Shown one piece after another: positions 1 to 8,656 of a stretch of 12,545 nucleotides of DNA (its first letter is position 1; each line of letters opens with the position of its first letter). The DNA lies in the NCBI RefSeq assembly GCF_000188695.1, contig NW_004754897.1, forward strand, positions 225,341 to 237,885. Reading direction: 5' to 3'. Origin of the DNA: Salpingoeca rosetta. Its lineage: Eukaryota; Opisthokonta; Choanoflagellata; Craspedida; Salpingoecidae. The notes under the pieces are model-generated. The model searched no databases. It saw only the letters and a program-made list of their open reading frames with translations, and was not told the origin of the DNA. Position numbers and translations under genes: made by a program.

Positions 1-607
1 TGTTGAGCAACATTGCTCTCGAGCTGCACCGCTACACCTTATCCCTTACTTACATAGATGTCGCTTCCTTAGTTTAGTGTGATGTAGAGTACGTGCTGCT
101 TGTGTGCTGCGTGTGTGTGTGTGTGTGTGCGTGTGTGCGTGTGCGCGCGCGTGTGTGTGTGTGTGTGTGTATGAACGTGGGTGGGTATCCACTGCTGTTG
201 CGTCTCTTGCTTCCATGCTGAGCAAGCGAACACACTTGACGTGCTTGCTCCTTGTTCGCCGGTGAATCACAGTGGCCGTCGATTATACTTTACTTGATGC
301 TGCGCGAACGAGAACAGTGCGTGTGCACGCGTGATGCGCACAGGTGGTGGTATGACCACGCACGCAGCACACAGACACACATAGAGGGGGCGGGCGAAGA
401 GATGGAATCAGGGACGGAATCAGAGAGACGTGCAGAATGTGAGAGAGAGAGAGAGGGAGGGAGGGAGGGAGGGGCGGGTGAAGGAGATGTATCGAAAGGG
501 AGCCACGCACACACACACATTCACACACACACACACACACACTCTCTCTCTCTCTCTCACACACACACTCACACACTCACACACACACACATACACACAC
601 ACACACA
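1..607. other. 3' flank of PHPT1, simple-sequence rich, no supported gene
   Basis: No gene can be supported here. The stretch holds a TG/CG tract (about 111-171), a GA then GGGA tract (about 439-475) and mixed CA/CT repeats (about 506-607). The CA/CT repeats run right up to the PHPT1 stop codon and so lie in its 3' UTR on the sense strand as TG/GA. A 24-residue open stretch entering from the left edge and ending in TAG at 75-77 could be the tail of another plus-strand gene, but nothing identifies it. No AATAAA signal is visible on the PHPT1 sense strand. Confidence 0.6.
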
Positions 608-873
608 TCAGTAGCCTTCGTTGGAGAAGGTGATTGTGTATTCGGGGAAGCGCTGTTTCAGGATATCGACGGTAGTTTGGTGGTTCGCGCGTCCAAACGC
701 CTACATCAGCAGCGGCGGCGACGGCAGTCGAGGAAGCATTAGGTGTGCGGGGACACAGGTACATATGAGATATGAGATGGCAGCGCACAAAGACGTTGGT
801 GCGCACCACGGCGGTTTTGCGAACACCAGTAAAGCTTACACACAGTTGACATCCGTACCTGCCACTCGCATCA

Positions 874-952
<79 letters not shown>

Positions 953-1582
953 GCACACACACGCACACACATGTACACACACACACACTCTCTCTCTCTC
1001 TATCTCTCTCTCACCACTGAGTATCCGTAGACGAGGATGCTGCCCTCGTCCTTGTCCACTTCGATGCGCCCCCCGCCCTGCTGCTCACAATCGAATCCAT
1101 GCGCCATCGCCTCCGGCGTCACCCTGTCCAGTACATCCTCTGCCTCGCAATCATGTGCGTGTGTATGTGTTTTGGATGAGAAGGGTGAGCTGCTGCCGAG
1201 CATCGCAACTTGATGGCTGTGGCCGAATAGCAACAACACAGGCAACCATGGCAGGACGGGATTTGTACGAGGTCCGCACATTTTCGCATTGGCTTGTCGC
1301 GCAGAGACATGAAAGTGTACAGCAACACGTGCGCGCAACATATACAAACACACACGTACACACACGAACACACATGCACTACACACACGAACACACTCTC
1401 TCACGCACTCCAACACACACACCCAAACACACTCCAACACACACCCAAACACTGGACTCACGGTGGTACTCGCAGTCAGCGTAGCCCCGAACAAGCGTAT
1501 CGGACTCCCCCGTCTTGGGGTTGGTCACTCGCACCAGCACATACTTGAACGTGCCATGCTCCTCAATGTCGACCGGCTCCAT
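608..1582 (-). CDS. PHPT1: 14 kDa phosphohistidine phosphatase (Janus/Ocnus family), 3 exons
   Basis: PHPT1 removes phosphate from phosphohistidine in proteins; it is a small soluble metal-independent enzyme. Exons on the minus strand are 1582-1462, 1139-1015 and 700-608, with introns of 322 and 314 nt. Intron 1 is phase 1 (GTGAGT donor, GCAG acceptor) and intron 2 is phase 0 (GTGAGA donor, GTAG acceptor). Spliced length is 112 residues; human PHPT1 has 125, the difference being a shorter N-terminus and loop. Visible motifs are FKYVLVRV (12-19), VRGY..CEYH with the catalytic His at 40, GGGRI (62-66), VYGYSVAFG (77-85) and a C-terminal FPEYTITFSNEGY. Human K21, R45, H53, R78, S94 and A96 correspond to K13, R32, H40, R65, S81 and A83, with matching spacing apart from the shortened loop. 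The ATG has A at -3 and G at +4. The comparison with the human protein is from memory of the family. Both introns and the 3' flank are filled with TG/CA repeats. Confidence 0.93.
701..1014 (-). repeat. PHPT1 intron 2 with a long CA/TG microsatellite
   Basis: On the plus strand a perfect AC run (about 37 copies, 875-948) is followed by degenerate CA and a CT-rich stretch to about 1012. On the sense strand the donor GTGAGA leads directly into GA repeats and then TG repeats. Open reading frames running through this block are repeat artefacts giving His-Thr or Cys-Val strings. Confidence 0.9.
1330..1455 (-). repeat. Degenerate CA/TG repeat in PHPT1 intron 1
   Basis: An imperfect CA-rich tract, with ACACGA and CCAACACA variants, occupies the 5' part of PHPT1 intron 1 (intron span 1140-1461). 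It abuts the perfect GTGAGT donor, which reads ACTCAC at 1456-1461 on the plus strand. The rest of the intron is ordinary sequence ending in GCAG. Confidence 0.85.
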
Positions 1583-2413
1583 GATTGTTGTGGTTGTTGT
1601 TGTGCAGGCAGGATGACAGCGTTTGTGTCATGTCATCACAACATGTCACAATTCAACGTCAGTGCCAGATACTACACTTCGTCCTGTCCAATACCGTCTA
1701 CCCTGCACGATCAAAACACGTCAAGCACGAAATGAGGAGTGACCGTTGCGACGTTTATGTGAAATCTTTAACTAATGTTCCTCTTGCCGTCAAAGTCAAG
1801 TTTGCCGTTGCACCATCCCATATCGCACGCATCAACCGCACCGCGCAGCAGCTCGGGTTCCGCTCCAAGGAGGCGCACGCAGCGAGATCACACGCCCCAG
1901 TCGCTTGCCGGCACTGCCCAGAGCCCCACACAACCCCTGAAGCCCGCCAAGTGCACCCGCAACCGCATCAGTCGCTCTCGACCGCGCCGAAAACGGCCAA
2001 CGCAGCGCCAGGTGCCAAAGTCATCTTTACCTTTGGCTTCTGCCCAACGCAACTTTGCCGGCAAAGTTTGACTTGCCCGTACCCTGGTGGTTGACTGGTG
2101 TGGTCGTTGTTGGAAGGACCACCGCGGCAGCTGCCTGCGAAACAGCCGTCACACGGCACCGCTGAGCCAGCCAGCCACACCCTCCTTCCCTTGCGTCGCT
2201 GGGCTTGATTTGAGCTGCTCTTGGCTTTCCAAGCGCCAACACTCACCCTTTTGCAGTCAAACCAGCAGCTCGCACACTCGCTGTCTTGTTTGGCGCTACG
2301 CATTCCTTGCACACGTTCCTCAATTGCTGCGACACAAAGGCCGAGGTGCACTGCGCTGAGCGTTCCACCTGATCCTCTTCACCAACTTCAAGGAAAAATC
2401 GCAGCAGAACAAG
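1583..2413. promoter_or_regulatory. Divergent intergenic region between PHPT1 and the Myb/SANT-like gene
   Basis: The genes on either side point away from each other, so this roughly 830-bp stretch should carry both promoters. That is inferred from layout; no clear TATA box was found. Open frames here are short and have no recognisable protein content. Several copies of TTTGCC/GGCAAA occur (1801-1806 and the palindrome at 2051-2068). The right end (about 2340-2413) probably contains transcribed leader of the plus-strand gene, ending at a candidate splice donor at 2414. Confidence 0.45.
2014..2068. promoter_or_regulatory. Inverted repeat plus perfect 18-bp palindrome
   Basis: GCCAAAG (2014-2020) pairs with CTTTGGC (2031-2037) across a 10-nt loop. 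Thirteen bases later AACTTTGCCGGCAAAGTT (2051-2068) is a perfect palindrome. It sits between two divergent promoters, so it may be a site for a dimeric DNA-binding protein. That role is inference; the symmetry is seen directly. Confidence 0.35.
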
Positions 2414-2672
2414 GTATGGCTGCGGGGTTGTGGACGATGTGTGTGCTTGTGTGCATGTGTGTTTACATGCTTACCTAACAACCCTGCTTGTGAGTGCGAG
2501 TGCGAGTGCGAGTGCGAGTGCGAGTGTGTGTGAGTGTGTAAGTGCATGTTCCGAACCATTTTCCTACCTCCTCGTGGTCTCTGCTCTTTTCTCATGTTCG
2601 AGCCGGCCCCGTTTGCCCCTCCTCCTCGCCCACACACGCATCCTCCAACGTATCCACCACACATCTACATGT

Positions 2673-2703
<31 letters not shown>

Positions 2704-2776
2704 GCACTGAAACAATCACACCAATGCCACCCCCTTCCACGCTCACACATCCGCACACACGCGCGAACTTATGCAG
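2414..2776 (+). other. Probable 5'-UTR intron of the Myb/SANT-like gene
   Basis: AACAAG then GTATGG at 2414 resembles a donor, and TTATGCAG ending at 2776 resembles an acceptor placed immediately before ATGATG. The 363-nt interval contains a TGCGAG hexamer repeated five times (2495-2524), a pyrimidine-rich stretch and a CA/CG tract (about 2671-2706), like the other introns here. If it is not spliced, an ATG at 2771 in the same frame would be used, adding Met-Gln. The donor is weaker than the GTGAGT used elsewhere in the window. Confidence 0.5.
2495..2524. repeat. TGCGAG hexanucleotide repeat, 5 copies
   Basis: Five perfect tandem copies of TGCGAG lie inside the probable 5'-UTR intron and run into TG repeats on the right. 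No other function is apparent. Confidence 0.95.
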
Positions 2777-3820
2777 ATGATGAACACGGGCACACCTGGC
2801 GGCGCGCGACGCGCCAGTCACTCGCAAGATGGGCGCCCGCCAGCCAAGAAGGCCCGACGCAAGCGGTTTGTGTGGAACGACACGCTCACTGCACGCGCGC
2901 TGGAGTGCTGCATCAGCCTGCGCATTCCCTGCAAGCATGGCAAGCACGGCGTCTCCACGCTGTGGGACCAGGTGGCCACGCACATCAACGAGATTACGCT
3001 GCTGCGCCCGCACCACGCGCAACACGACACAACCGCCACCGCCAACACCGGCGGTAGTGGTGGCGCCCACAACAACAACAACAACGACAACAACGTCAGC
3101 AGCAGCAGCAGCAACAACAACCATGGCGGTAGTGGCAGCGTGCCACACGCAGGCACGCCCGTGACGGAAAGCCCCAACAGCAGCACGCTGTCCAGCGCAC
3201 CGCCGCCGTCATCATCAACGCCAGGCAGCACCGCTGGTGGCGATGACAGCGTGTCAGGCGCAGCAACAGCGACACCAACGAGCACTGCACCAGCAGTCAT
3301 GCCACAAACAACGACAACGGCAACATCAGCCGCATCCGGCACGCCATCGGCAGCGGCGGTCATGACACCGGGCAGCATGCATATGGGGACATCACCCCGC
3401 ACGCTGGCAGACGTGAACCCGGAGGACCTGTTGACCGGCGACCGCGTGCGCAAACGCATCATGAGCGTGATTGATAAGGTGGCACGCACGGACCGCCTGC
3501 AGCAGCAGCACGCCCTGCAGGTTGCAGCGGAGGGCACGGCGCTGGGCCTGGCGCCTCCGGAAGAGGACTTCTTCTCGGAGGAGGTGGTGCAACTTGCACG
3601 GAGGTTCATTATGATGCGTGGCGAGGCATTCCACCTGCGTGACGAGGGTGGCAGCGGCAGCGGCGGCGGTGCTGGTGACGTGTCCATGACGTCGATGGAT
3701 TTGAGCCCGCTTCCTTCGACCAACACCAGCATAATGGGTGGTGGTGGTGGTGTTGCCGGCGCACACGCGCACATGCACGCGCCCGCCACACACGCACACG
3801 CGCACCCTTCCCCATTCCCT

Positions 3821-3889
<69 letters not shown>

Positions 3890-5140
3890 GCGTTGTTGCT
3901 GCCACCGCACTCGCACGCCCCCGTGCACGCACATGCGCACGCGCACGCACCAGCAACGTCTGCAGCAGCAGCGGCAACCGCGTCAACACCAACATCAGCA
4001 GCAGCATCAACAGCAATGACAGTGACATCTGCAGCCGAGACAGCACCACCAGCAGCAACGGCCGGTGGCCATGATGGGCATGATGGTGATGGTGATGACG
4101 GTAACGGCGATGGTGGTGATGGTGGTGGTGGTGGTGGTGGCAGCGGCCGTGCGAGTCCAATGGAAGAACGAGGCAATAACAGCACAGGTGATGAGGGGAG
4201 AGCGCAGGACGCAGCTGCAGCCGCCACACACCACCAAGCCACAGCCGCAACCAGCAACACCGCCAACAGCACCGCCAACAGCAGCAACGGCGATGATGGC
4301 AGCACCAGCAGCAGCGGTGGTGATGGGATGATGAATACGGGTCGCGTTGCGCGCGGCAGCCGGGTGAGTTGTCGTTTGCATTGTTGTGTCTGTGATTGGG
4401 GGGGGGGAAGTGGGTGGGTGGTGGTGTTGACACGTGCGTATGTGTTTGTGTTGTTTTATCAAAGAAGCGCACGCACACAATCACACACACATACACACAC
4501 ACACACTAACACACACACACACACACACTAACACACACACACACACGAACACACACACGCACTCACTGCCTCTCACCAGGGGTCGGCTGGGCGGCGCGCG
4601 GCACGGGCACAGGGGCTGCCAACACCAGCACCAGCGACAATGGCGATGGCGAGTGCAATGGGGCAGGAGGCGCTGCAACACGACCGCCTCACGTCTCTCC
4701 TCTACAACGCCGTCAACCGCCTGCTCGACAAGTGAGTTGCGTCATCACGTCAGGCTGTGTCGCGGTGTGTGTGTCTGTGTGTCTGTGTGTCTGTGTGTCT
4801 GTGTGTCTGTGTGTGCGTGTGTGTGTGTTTTATGCTTGAGTTTCATTGCTGTTTGCTTCAATCTCGAACCCCCAACTCGTCTCATGCACAACCCCCTCCG
4901 CCCCCCCCCCCCACACACATCTACTCAACACCCTCCCTTCCCTCCCCTCCCCTCCATTGTCTCTGCGTGCACAGGTTTGATTCGCTTGAGGCGCGGCTGG
5001 GGGACGTGCAGCGCGTGGTGAAGCAGCAGGAGGAGATGCAGAAGGTGATGGTGAACTTGGACGCGTTCATGTCGCACGCCATGATGGCACAGCAGACGAC
5101 CCACCACCAGCACCAGCACCACCACCAGCAGCAGCAGCAG

Positions 5141-5172
<32 letters not shown>

Positions 5173-5397
5173 ACAGCCACACGCACAGCAACATCACACC
5201 ATGCATGCCGCACAACAGCAACAACAACAGCAGCAGCAGCAGCAGCAACACATGTCCCATCAGCACGAGCTGCCCAAGGCACCACCGGTATTGGCGCACC
5301 ACCACCACCCGCACCACATGCACTTGCAGCAGCAACAACATCAACAACATCAACAACAGCAGCAACAGCAACAGCAGCCCCAGCAACAAGCTCAGCC

Positions 5398-5428
<31 letters not shown>

Positions 5429-5506
5429 GATCCCCACCATCACCACCAGCAACATCACCAGCACCCACGCCACCCTCAGCCGCCACACCCACCCCACGCA
5501 GCTTAA
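2777..5506 (+). CDS. Gln-rich nuclear protein with a split Myb/SANT-like domain, 3 exons
   Basis: Exons are 2777-4363, 4580-4731 and 4975-5506 (TAA at 5504), with GTGAGT donors and introns of 216 nt (phase 0) and 243 nt (phase 2); total 756 residues. A basic cluster, PAKKARRKR (22-30), looks like a nuclear localisation signal. Next comes FVWNDTLTARALE (31-43) and HGKHGVSTLWDQVATHINE (about 54-72), the first two helices of a Myb/SANT-like fold. After about 130 residues rich in Asn, Ser, Thr, Gly and Ala comes LLTGDRVRKRIMSVIDK (218-234) with helical sequence to about 285, a plausible third helix and tail. Residues 349-370 are 22 Gln. A Gly/Asp-rich segment and then a coiled coil (about 560-610, VNRLLDKFDSLEARLGDVQ) precede a Gln/His tail. 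A transcription-factor or chromatin cofactor role is inferred. The two ATGs at 2777 and 2780 follow a probable acceptor. The exact family is unknown to me. Confidence 0.85.
3821..3886 (+). repeat. Uninterrupted CAG repeat, 22 copies, coding poly-Gln
   Basis: Twenty-two consecutive CAG codons with no CAA interruption encode Gln 349-370 of the Myb/SANT-like protein. Flanking sequence is His/Ala/Pro-rich (PFP on the left, HALLLPP on the right). On the opposite strand the tract reads as poly-Leu, poly-Cys or poly-Ala, which are artefacts. Confidence 0.98.
4478..4560 (+). repeat. CA repeat in intron 1 of the Myb/SANT-like gene
   Basis: A CA-rich tract interrupted by CTAACA fills the 3' half of intron 1 (4364-4579), ending in a short pyrimidine stretch and CCAG. 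Confidence 0.9.
4764..4829 (+). repeat. GTGTGTCT octamer repeat in intron 2 of the Myb/SANT-like gene
   Basis: About five tandem copies of the octamer GTGTGTCT, flanked by plain GT repeats, lie just after the donor of intron 2 (4732-4974). The rest of the intron is C- and T-rich and ends in GTGCACAG. Confidence 0.9.
5100..5503 (+). repeat. Gln/His-rich coding tail with mixed CAG/CAA
   Basis: The last exon of the Myb/SANT-like gene ends in runs of Gln (CAG mixed with CAA) and His (CAC/CAT) from about residue 622 to the stop. Unlike the tract at 3821-3886, the Gln codons are interrupted by CAA and by His and Pro codons, so the repeat is compositional rather than a perfect microsatellite. Confidence 0.9.
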
Positions 5507-5511
5507 CTGTG

Positions 5512-5513
<2 letters not shown>

Positions 5514-5603
<90 letters not shown>
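5514..5603 (+). repeat. GT dinucleotide repeat, about 45 copies, just after a stop codon
   Basis: A perfect GT run begins 7 nt after the TAA of the Myb/SANT-like gene and so should lie in its 3' UTR as a UG repeat. PHPT1 has the same arrangement on its own sense strand. Confidence 0.97.
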
Positions 5604-5604
<1 letters not shown>

Positions 5605-6136
5605 GAGCGACACGGAGTACCACAGCACCTTTCTTTCTTCTTTCTTTTTGGGTGCATCTCATGCTGTGGCTTCCCCATTTCACGACACGTGCGCTTGTTT
5701 GTTTGTCACATCATGTCACTTCCACCTCCTCCTGTTGTTGTTTGGCTGGCAAGTTCTTCGCATGTGTGCTGTTTTGGTTGTTACATTAGTTCTCGCTGTT
5801 TGCTTTATGTTGGTCGCGGGCCACTGGGCCATTGCTTCCACACGTTTCCTTCTGCACGGGGGGGGGCAAGCAGTTGTGACATGGCAGCGTCGCTTCATGT
5901 CACAGGCAGGCGTTAACTGATGCCTTGTTGTTCCCTCTCCAAGTCGTTCCCGCTTCTTCGTTCAACATGCACATGCAACAACAACACTGGCTGGCTGGCC
6001 TTCTTGAGAAGCGTGCTTGCATGCACCCGCATTGCACGCCCTGCTCCTATGACCATTGGTCACGGCCACTTGTTTCTCCCATGCGAAGACACGTGATGTG
6101 ACATGCATGCATGCGCGTTGATACAATCAGTGAGCG

Positions 6137-6137
<1 letters not shown>

Positions 6138-6182
<45 letters not shown>
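6138..6182 (+). repeat. GTT trinucleotide repeat, 15 copies
   Basis: Fifteen perfect GTT copies lie in the intergenic region. The minus strand reads CAA and would give poly-Gln in one frame, but no supported gene surrounds it. Confidence 0.95.
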
Positions 6183-6690
6183 GCTCGTCCGCCTTTTGTG
6201 TGCCCGCCTGCCTCCCCTTAAAACACCGAGCACTTTCGTTGTGTTGTTTGCAAGGTGGCGAGCAAATCATTGCAATGTGCGATGCATGGCAAGCAAGCTG
6301 GGTCGAAGCGGTGGGATGACGACGACGCTCATGTCCCGCCACACCACACCACGCCACGCCAGCAACCAGTGGGTGGTACAAACAAAACCAAGCAGAGGAG
6401 GAGCACTCACTGACTGAGCGAGGGAGCGAGCATGACTTGAGAAGGTGTTTACACCGCCACTGCCACGCCTTGCATTCCACGTGCACCCATCTGCGCGTGC
6501 ACGCTCCTCGCCATATCAGCCACGTTCACATGTCACACACATTTCTTCGTTTCAAGCTGGCGGTTGTCGTCGTCATGTTTTCTCTCGCCACTTTGATGAA
6601 ATGACACGCACAAGCAGCAGCTGACACAAACCACAGCTTGATGCCATCATTTTTGATGAAACGCAACCCAACTGCTGTTCCTTGGGGCGG

Positions 6691-6712
6691 GGCAAAACAG
6701 CGAAGCTTTGCC
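6691..6712. promoter_or_regulatory. GGCAAA/TTTGCC inverted repeat
   Basis: GGCAAA (6691-6696) and TTTGCC (6707-6712) face each other across 10 nt, followed by a small hairpin CTGCC-GTT-GGCAG (6712-6724). The same hexamer pair, fused without a spacer, forms the palindrome at 2051-2068. Regulatory meaning is inferred only. Confidence 0.25.
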
Positions 6713-7795
6713 TGCCGTTGGCAGAACGGTCCTCAAGCAGCCCAACCCAGCGCGCAACCTTGAAACCCTGACCAATGGTTGCACATCACAACCACACATC
6801 CACACCAACGCACGCCAACCACATGTTCAGCCTACAACCGTCACCGCCATTGTTGCCCCAACCAACGCCACGCTGCCTTGACGTATTGACAGCACCGTAC
6901 TGCTTGCATCAACACACACACACACACAACTGTAACGGAAAGCTGAATGTCATCACTGCGCAGGAGGCGAAACCTGACCAGGGTTTGTTGATGCGGGGAA
7001 CAATGGCGCAGCGAACGTCAAGGCACTCGGCCGTGCATGCATGCAATGAGTCTCGTGCAGCAGCAATATGAGCAATACGTGCAATGCGCTTGGGTGCCTG
7101 TGTGACAGGGCGTGCACACCGCCCCTCTCGCACCTCCGCCCGCCAGACCCAAACTCCCACAAACACACACACACACACAAACACACCATCACTCGCAGAA
7201 AATGCATGCAGGCAACAACCACTTGTCCCCCCAACCACACATTTCGTTGACAACAAAACTATCTGTGTTGAAGCAATGCCCACCCCCACAAAGCCACCAG
7301 CACATTAACAACCGTTTCCACCCCTGCATGCGCTTGTTGGCAAGCACCCAACTGTTCACTGACGAGCACATGCCGTTTTTTTTTTTGCTTTCGTCGTTCC
7401 TCCCTTGCGCGAGCCAGGTGCGGCCACACACACACACACACAAGCGAAAAAAAAAAACTTACAGCCACACACGCCGCACACTTGCACCACACACACACAC
7501 CTGCATGCTGCGAGCTGCACCCGATGCCTGCGTCTTTTGTGGTTCATTTCTTCCTCAACAACCTGTTCCTCTCCCACCCGTTGCACGCCTGTGTTGCTGT
7601 TGTTGTTCCTCAGAGACACATACACATACACATACACCCAGCCTCCGCTTTGCTCCACCTTCCGTTGGATTGAAGCTTGCGTGTGCTGTGCGCACCCATT
7701 TTCTCCTTTTCCCACTTGTCTGCCCTGGTGAACCGAGTTCACTCTCCTCCTCTCCATTGAGTGATTGTCATATCCTCAGATATATCCGCTCCATA

Positions 7796-7822
7796 CCACC
7801 ACCACCACCACCACCACCACCA
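7796..7822 (+). repeat. CCA/ACC repeat in the leader of the secreted-protein gene
   Basis: About nine ACC copies end two bases before the ATG at 7825. They would read as Thr in the coding frame, like the Thr tracts inside the protein, but no ATG upstream in that frame makes them coding. Confidence 0.85.
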
Positions 7823-7824
7823 AG

Positions 7825-7920
7825 ATGCCGCGTGCAACAAACACACGCGCGGCTTGGCTTTCGGCCTGCGTGCTCCTCTTTACCCTCGTTGCCTCTTGGC
7901 AACAGCCCATCGTCAACGCC
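7825..7920 (+). other. Signal peptide encoded exactly by exon 1
   Basis: Residues 1-32 have a basic start (MPRATNTR), a hydrophobic core (WLSACVLLFTLVASW) and end in VNA, which fits the small-residue rule at -3 and -1. The likely cleavage site coincides with the phase-0 exon 1/2 junction. Confidence 0.85.
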
Positions 7921-8618
7921 GTGAGTGCCACCGCCTCACTGCATGCGCTTCGTCTTTGTGTTCTCTACCTCTCTGCTTCTCTGCTTCTCCTTTGTTCCTC
8001 TGCTCCTCCTTCTCAGCAAGACAAGCACGCGAAGAAGCATCTCCACCAACAGCCTGCTCACCATTGTTCCATTCACGCGTGCTGCCTGACAGGAGGTTTC
8101 CCTTGGCGATGCTCTGACCGCGTCGGAATTCCTTGATGAGCTGGTGCGTGCATGTGCTCGCTTCCTCGCTTCCTCGCTTGCTTTCTTGCTTGTATGCATG
8201 GTGGTGGCACGAGCTGTCCATCACCCAGAGCGAGCGGGCAATGCCTTGCCGTCCGTGGCGCTGTCGCCCTTGTGTTTAAAGAAAGCTCGGTTCTCAACAA
8301 CGCATATCCCTCATCCGACCACCCCCCTCCCCATCTCACCCTTCACCCTTCTTCTTCGAATGCAAAATCGCTCCACAGGCCCTCAACGACTGCGCCCAAC
8401 TGACTGACTCCAACTCCGGGTACTACTTCACAAGCGGCCAGGAAACAGGCGTCTCTCGCACACGCTGCGACACAGGTGAGGGCGCGTGCCACCGTGCGTG
8501 GCTTGCTTTGTCTTCTCCTTTGTGACGTGAAGGAGTGTTGCTGCCCTCTTCAGCCTGTTTGCCTCTCTCTGCTTCATTTATTGTGACTGATGACGGATTT
8601 GCCTGCATGCAACCCCCC

Positions 8619-8656
<38 letters not shown>

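Larger units (their letters stand above)
5507..7824. other. Intergenic region with no supported gene
   Basis: This 2.3-kb stretch starts as the 3' UTR of the Myb/SANT-like gene and ends as the leader of the secreted-protein gene. No open frame in it looks like protein: the long ones run through GT, GTT or CA repeats. It holds a GT run (5514-5603), a GTT run (6138-6182), an inverted repeat GGCAAA/TTTGCC (6691-6712), a short CA run (about 6911-6928), poly-T and poly-A runs (about 7376-7386 and 7446-7457), and a CCA run just upstream of the next start codon. TATCCTCAG ending at 7779 resembles a splice acceptor, so a 5'-UTR intron upstream of 7780 is possible. No tRNA or rRNA was recognised. Confidence 0.6.

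Noticed and set aside
3..77. Possible C-terminal end of a plus-strand gene entering from the left edge, stopping at TAG 75-77.
   Set aside because: Only 24 residues with no recognisable motif and no splice signal; cannot be told from chance.
420..986. Long open frame rich in Cys and Val, and its His-Thr counterparts on the other strand.
   Set aside because: It is a read-through of CA/TG repeats; only the part matching PHPT1 exon 3 is real, and that in another phase context.
1585..2359. Several 70-170 residue open frames between PHPT1 and the Myb/SANT-like gene, on both strands.
   Set aside because: No conserved motifs and low coding character; the region is better explained as promoter and leader.
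5067..5683. Leu-, Val- or Ala-rich frames opposite the Gln/His tail.
   Set aside because: Antisense reading of CAG/CAA/CAC repeats; the plus frame continues a spliced gene.
6127..6486. Minus-strand frame ending in poly-Gln across the GTT run.
   Set aside because: The rest of the frame has no recognisable content, and the Gln run is simply the repeat read in one frame.
6593..6662. Two TTGATGAAA elements with a nearby CTGA, resembling box C and box D of a snoRNA.
   Set aside because: The first base of the box C consensus does not match, the C to D distance is too short and no terminal stem is seen.
7765..7824. N-terminal extension of the secreted protein upstream of 7825.
   Set aside because: It would need a TTG start; the ATG at 7825 has a good context and is followed directly by a signal peptide.
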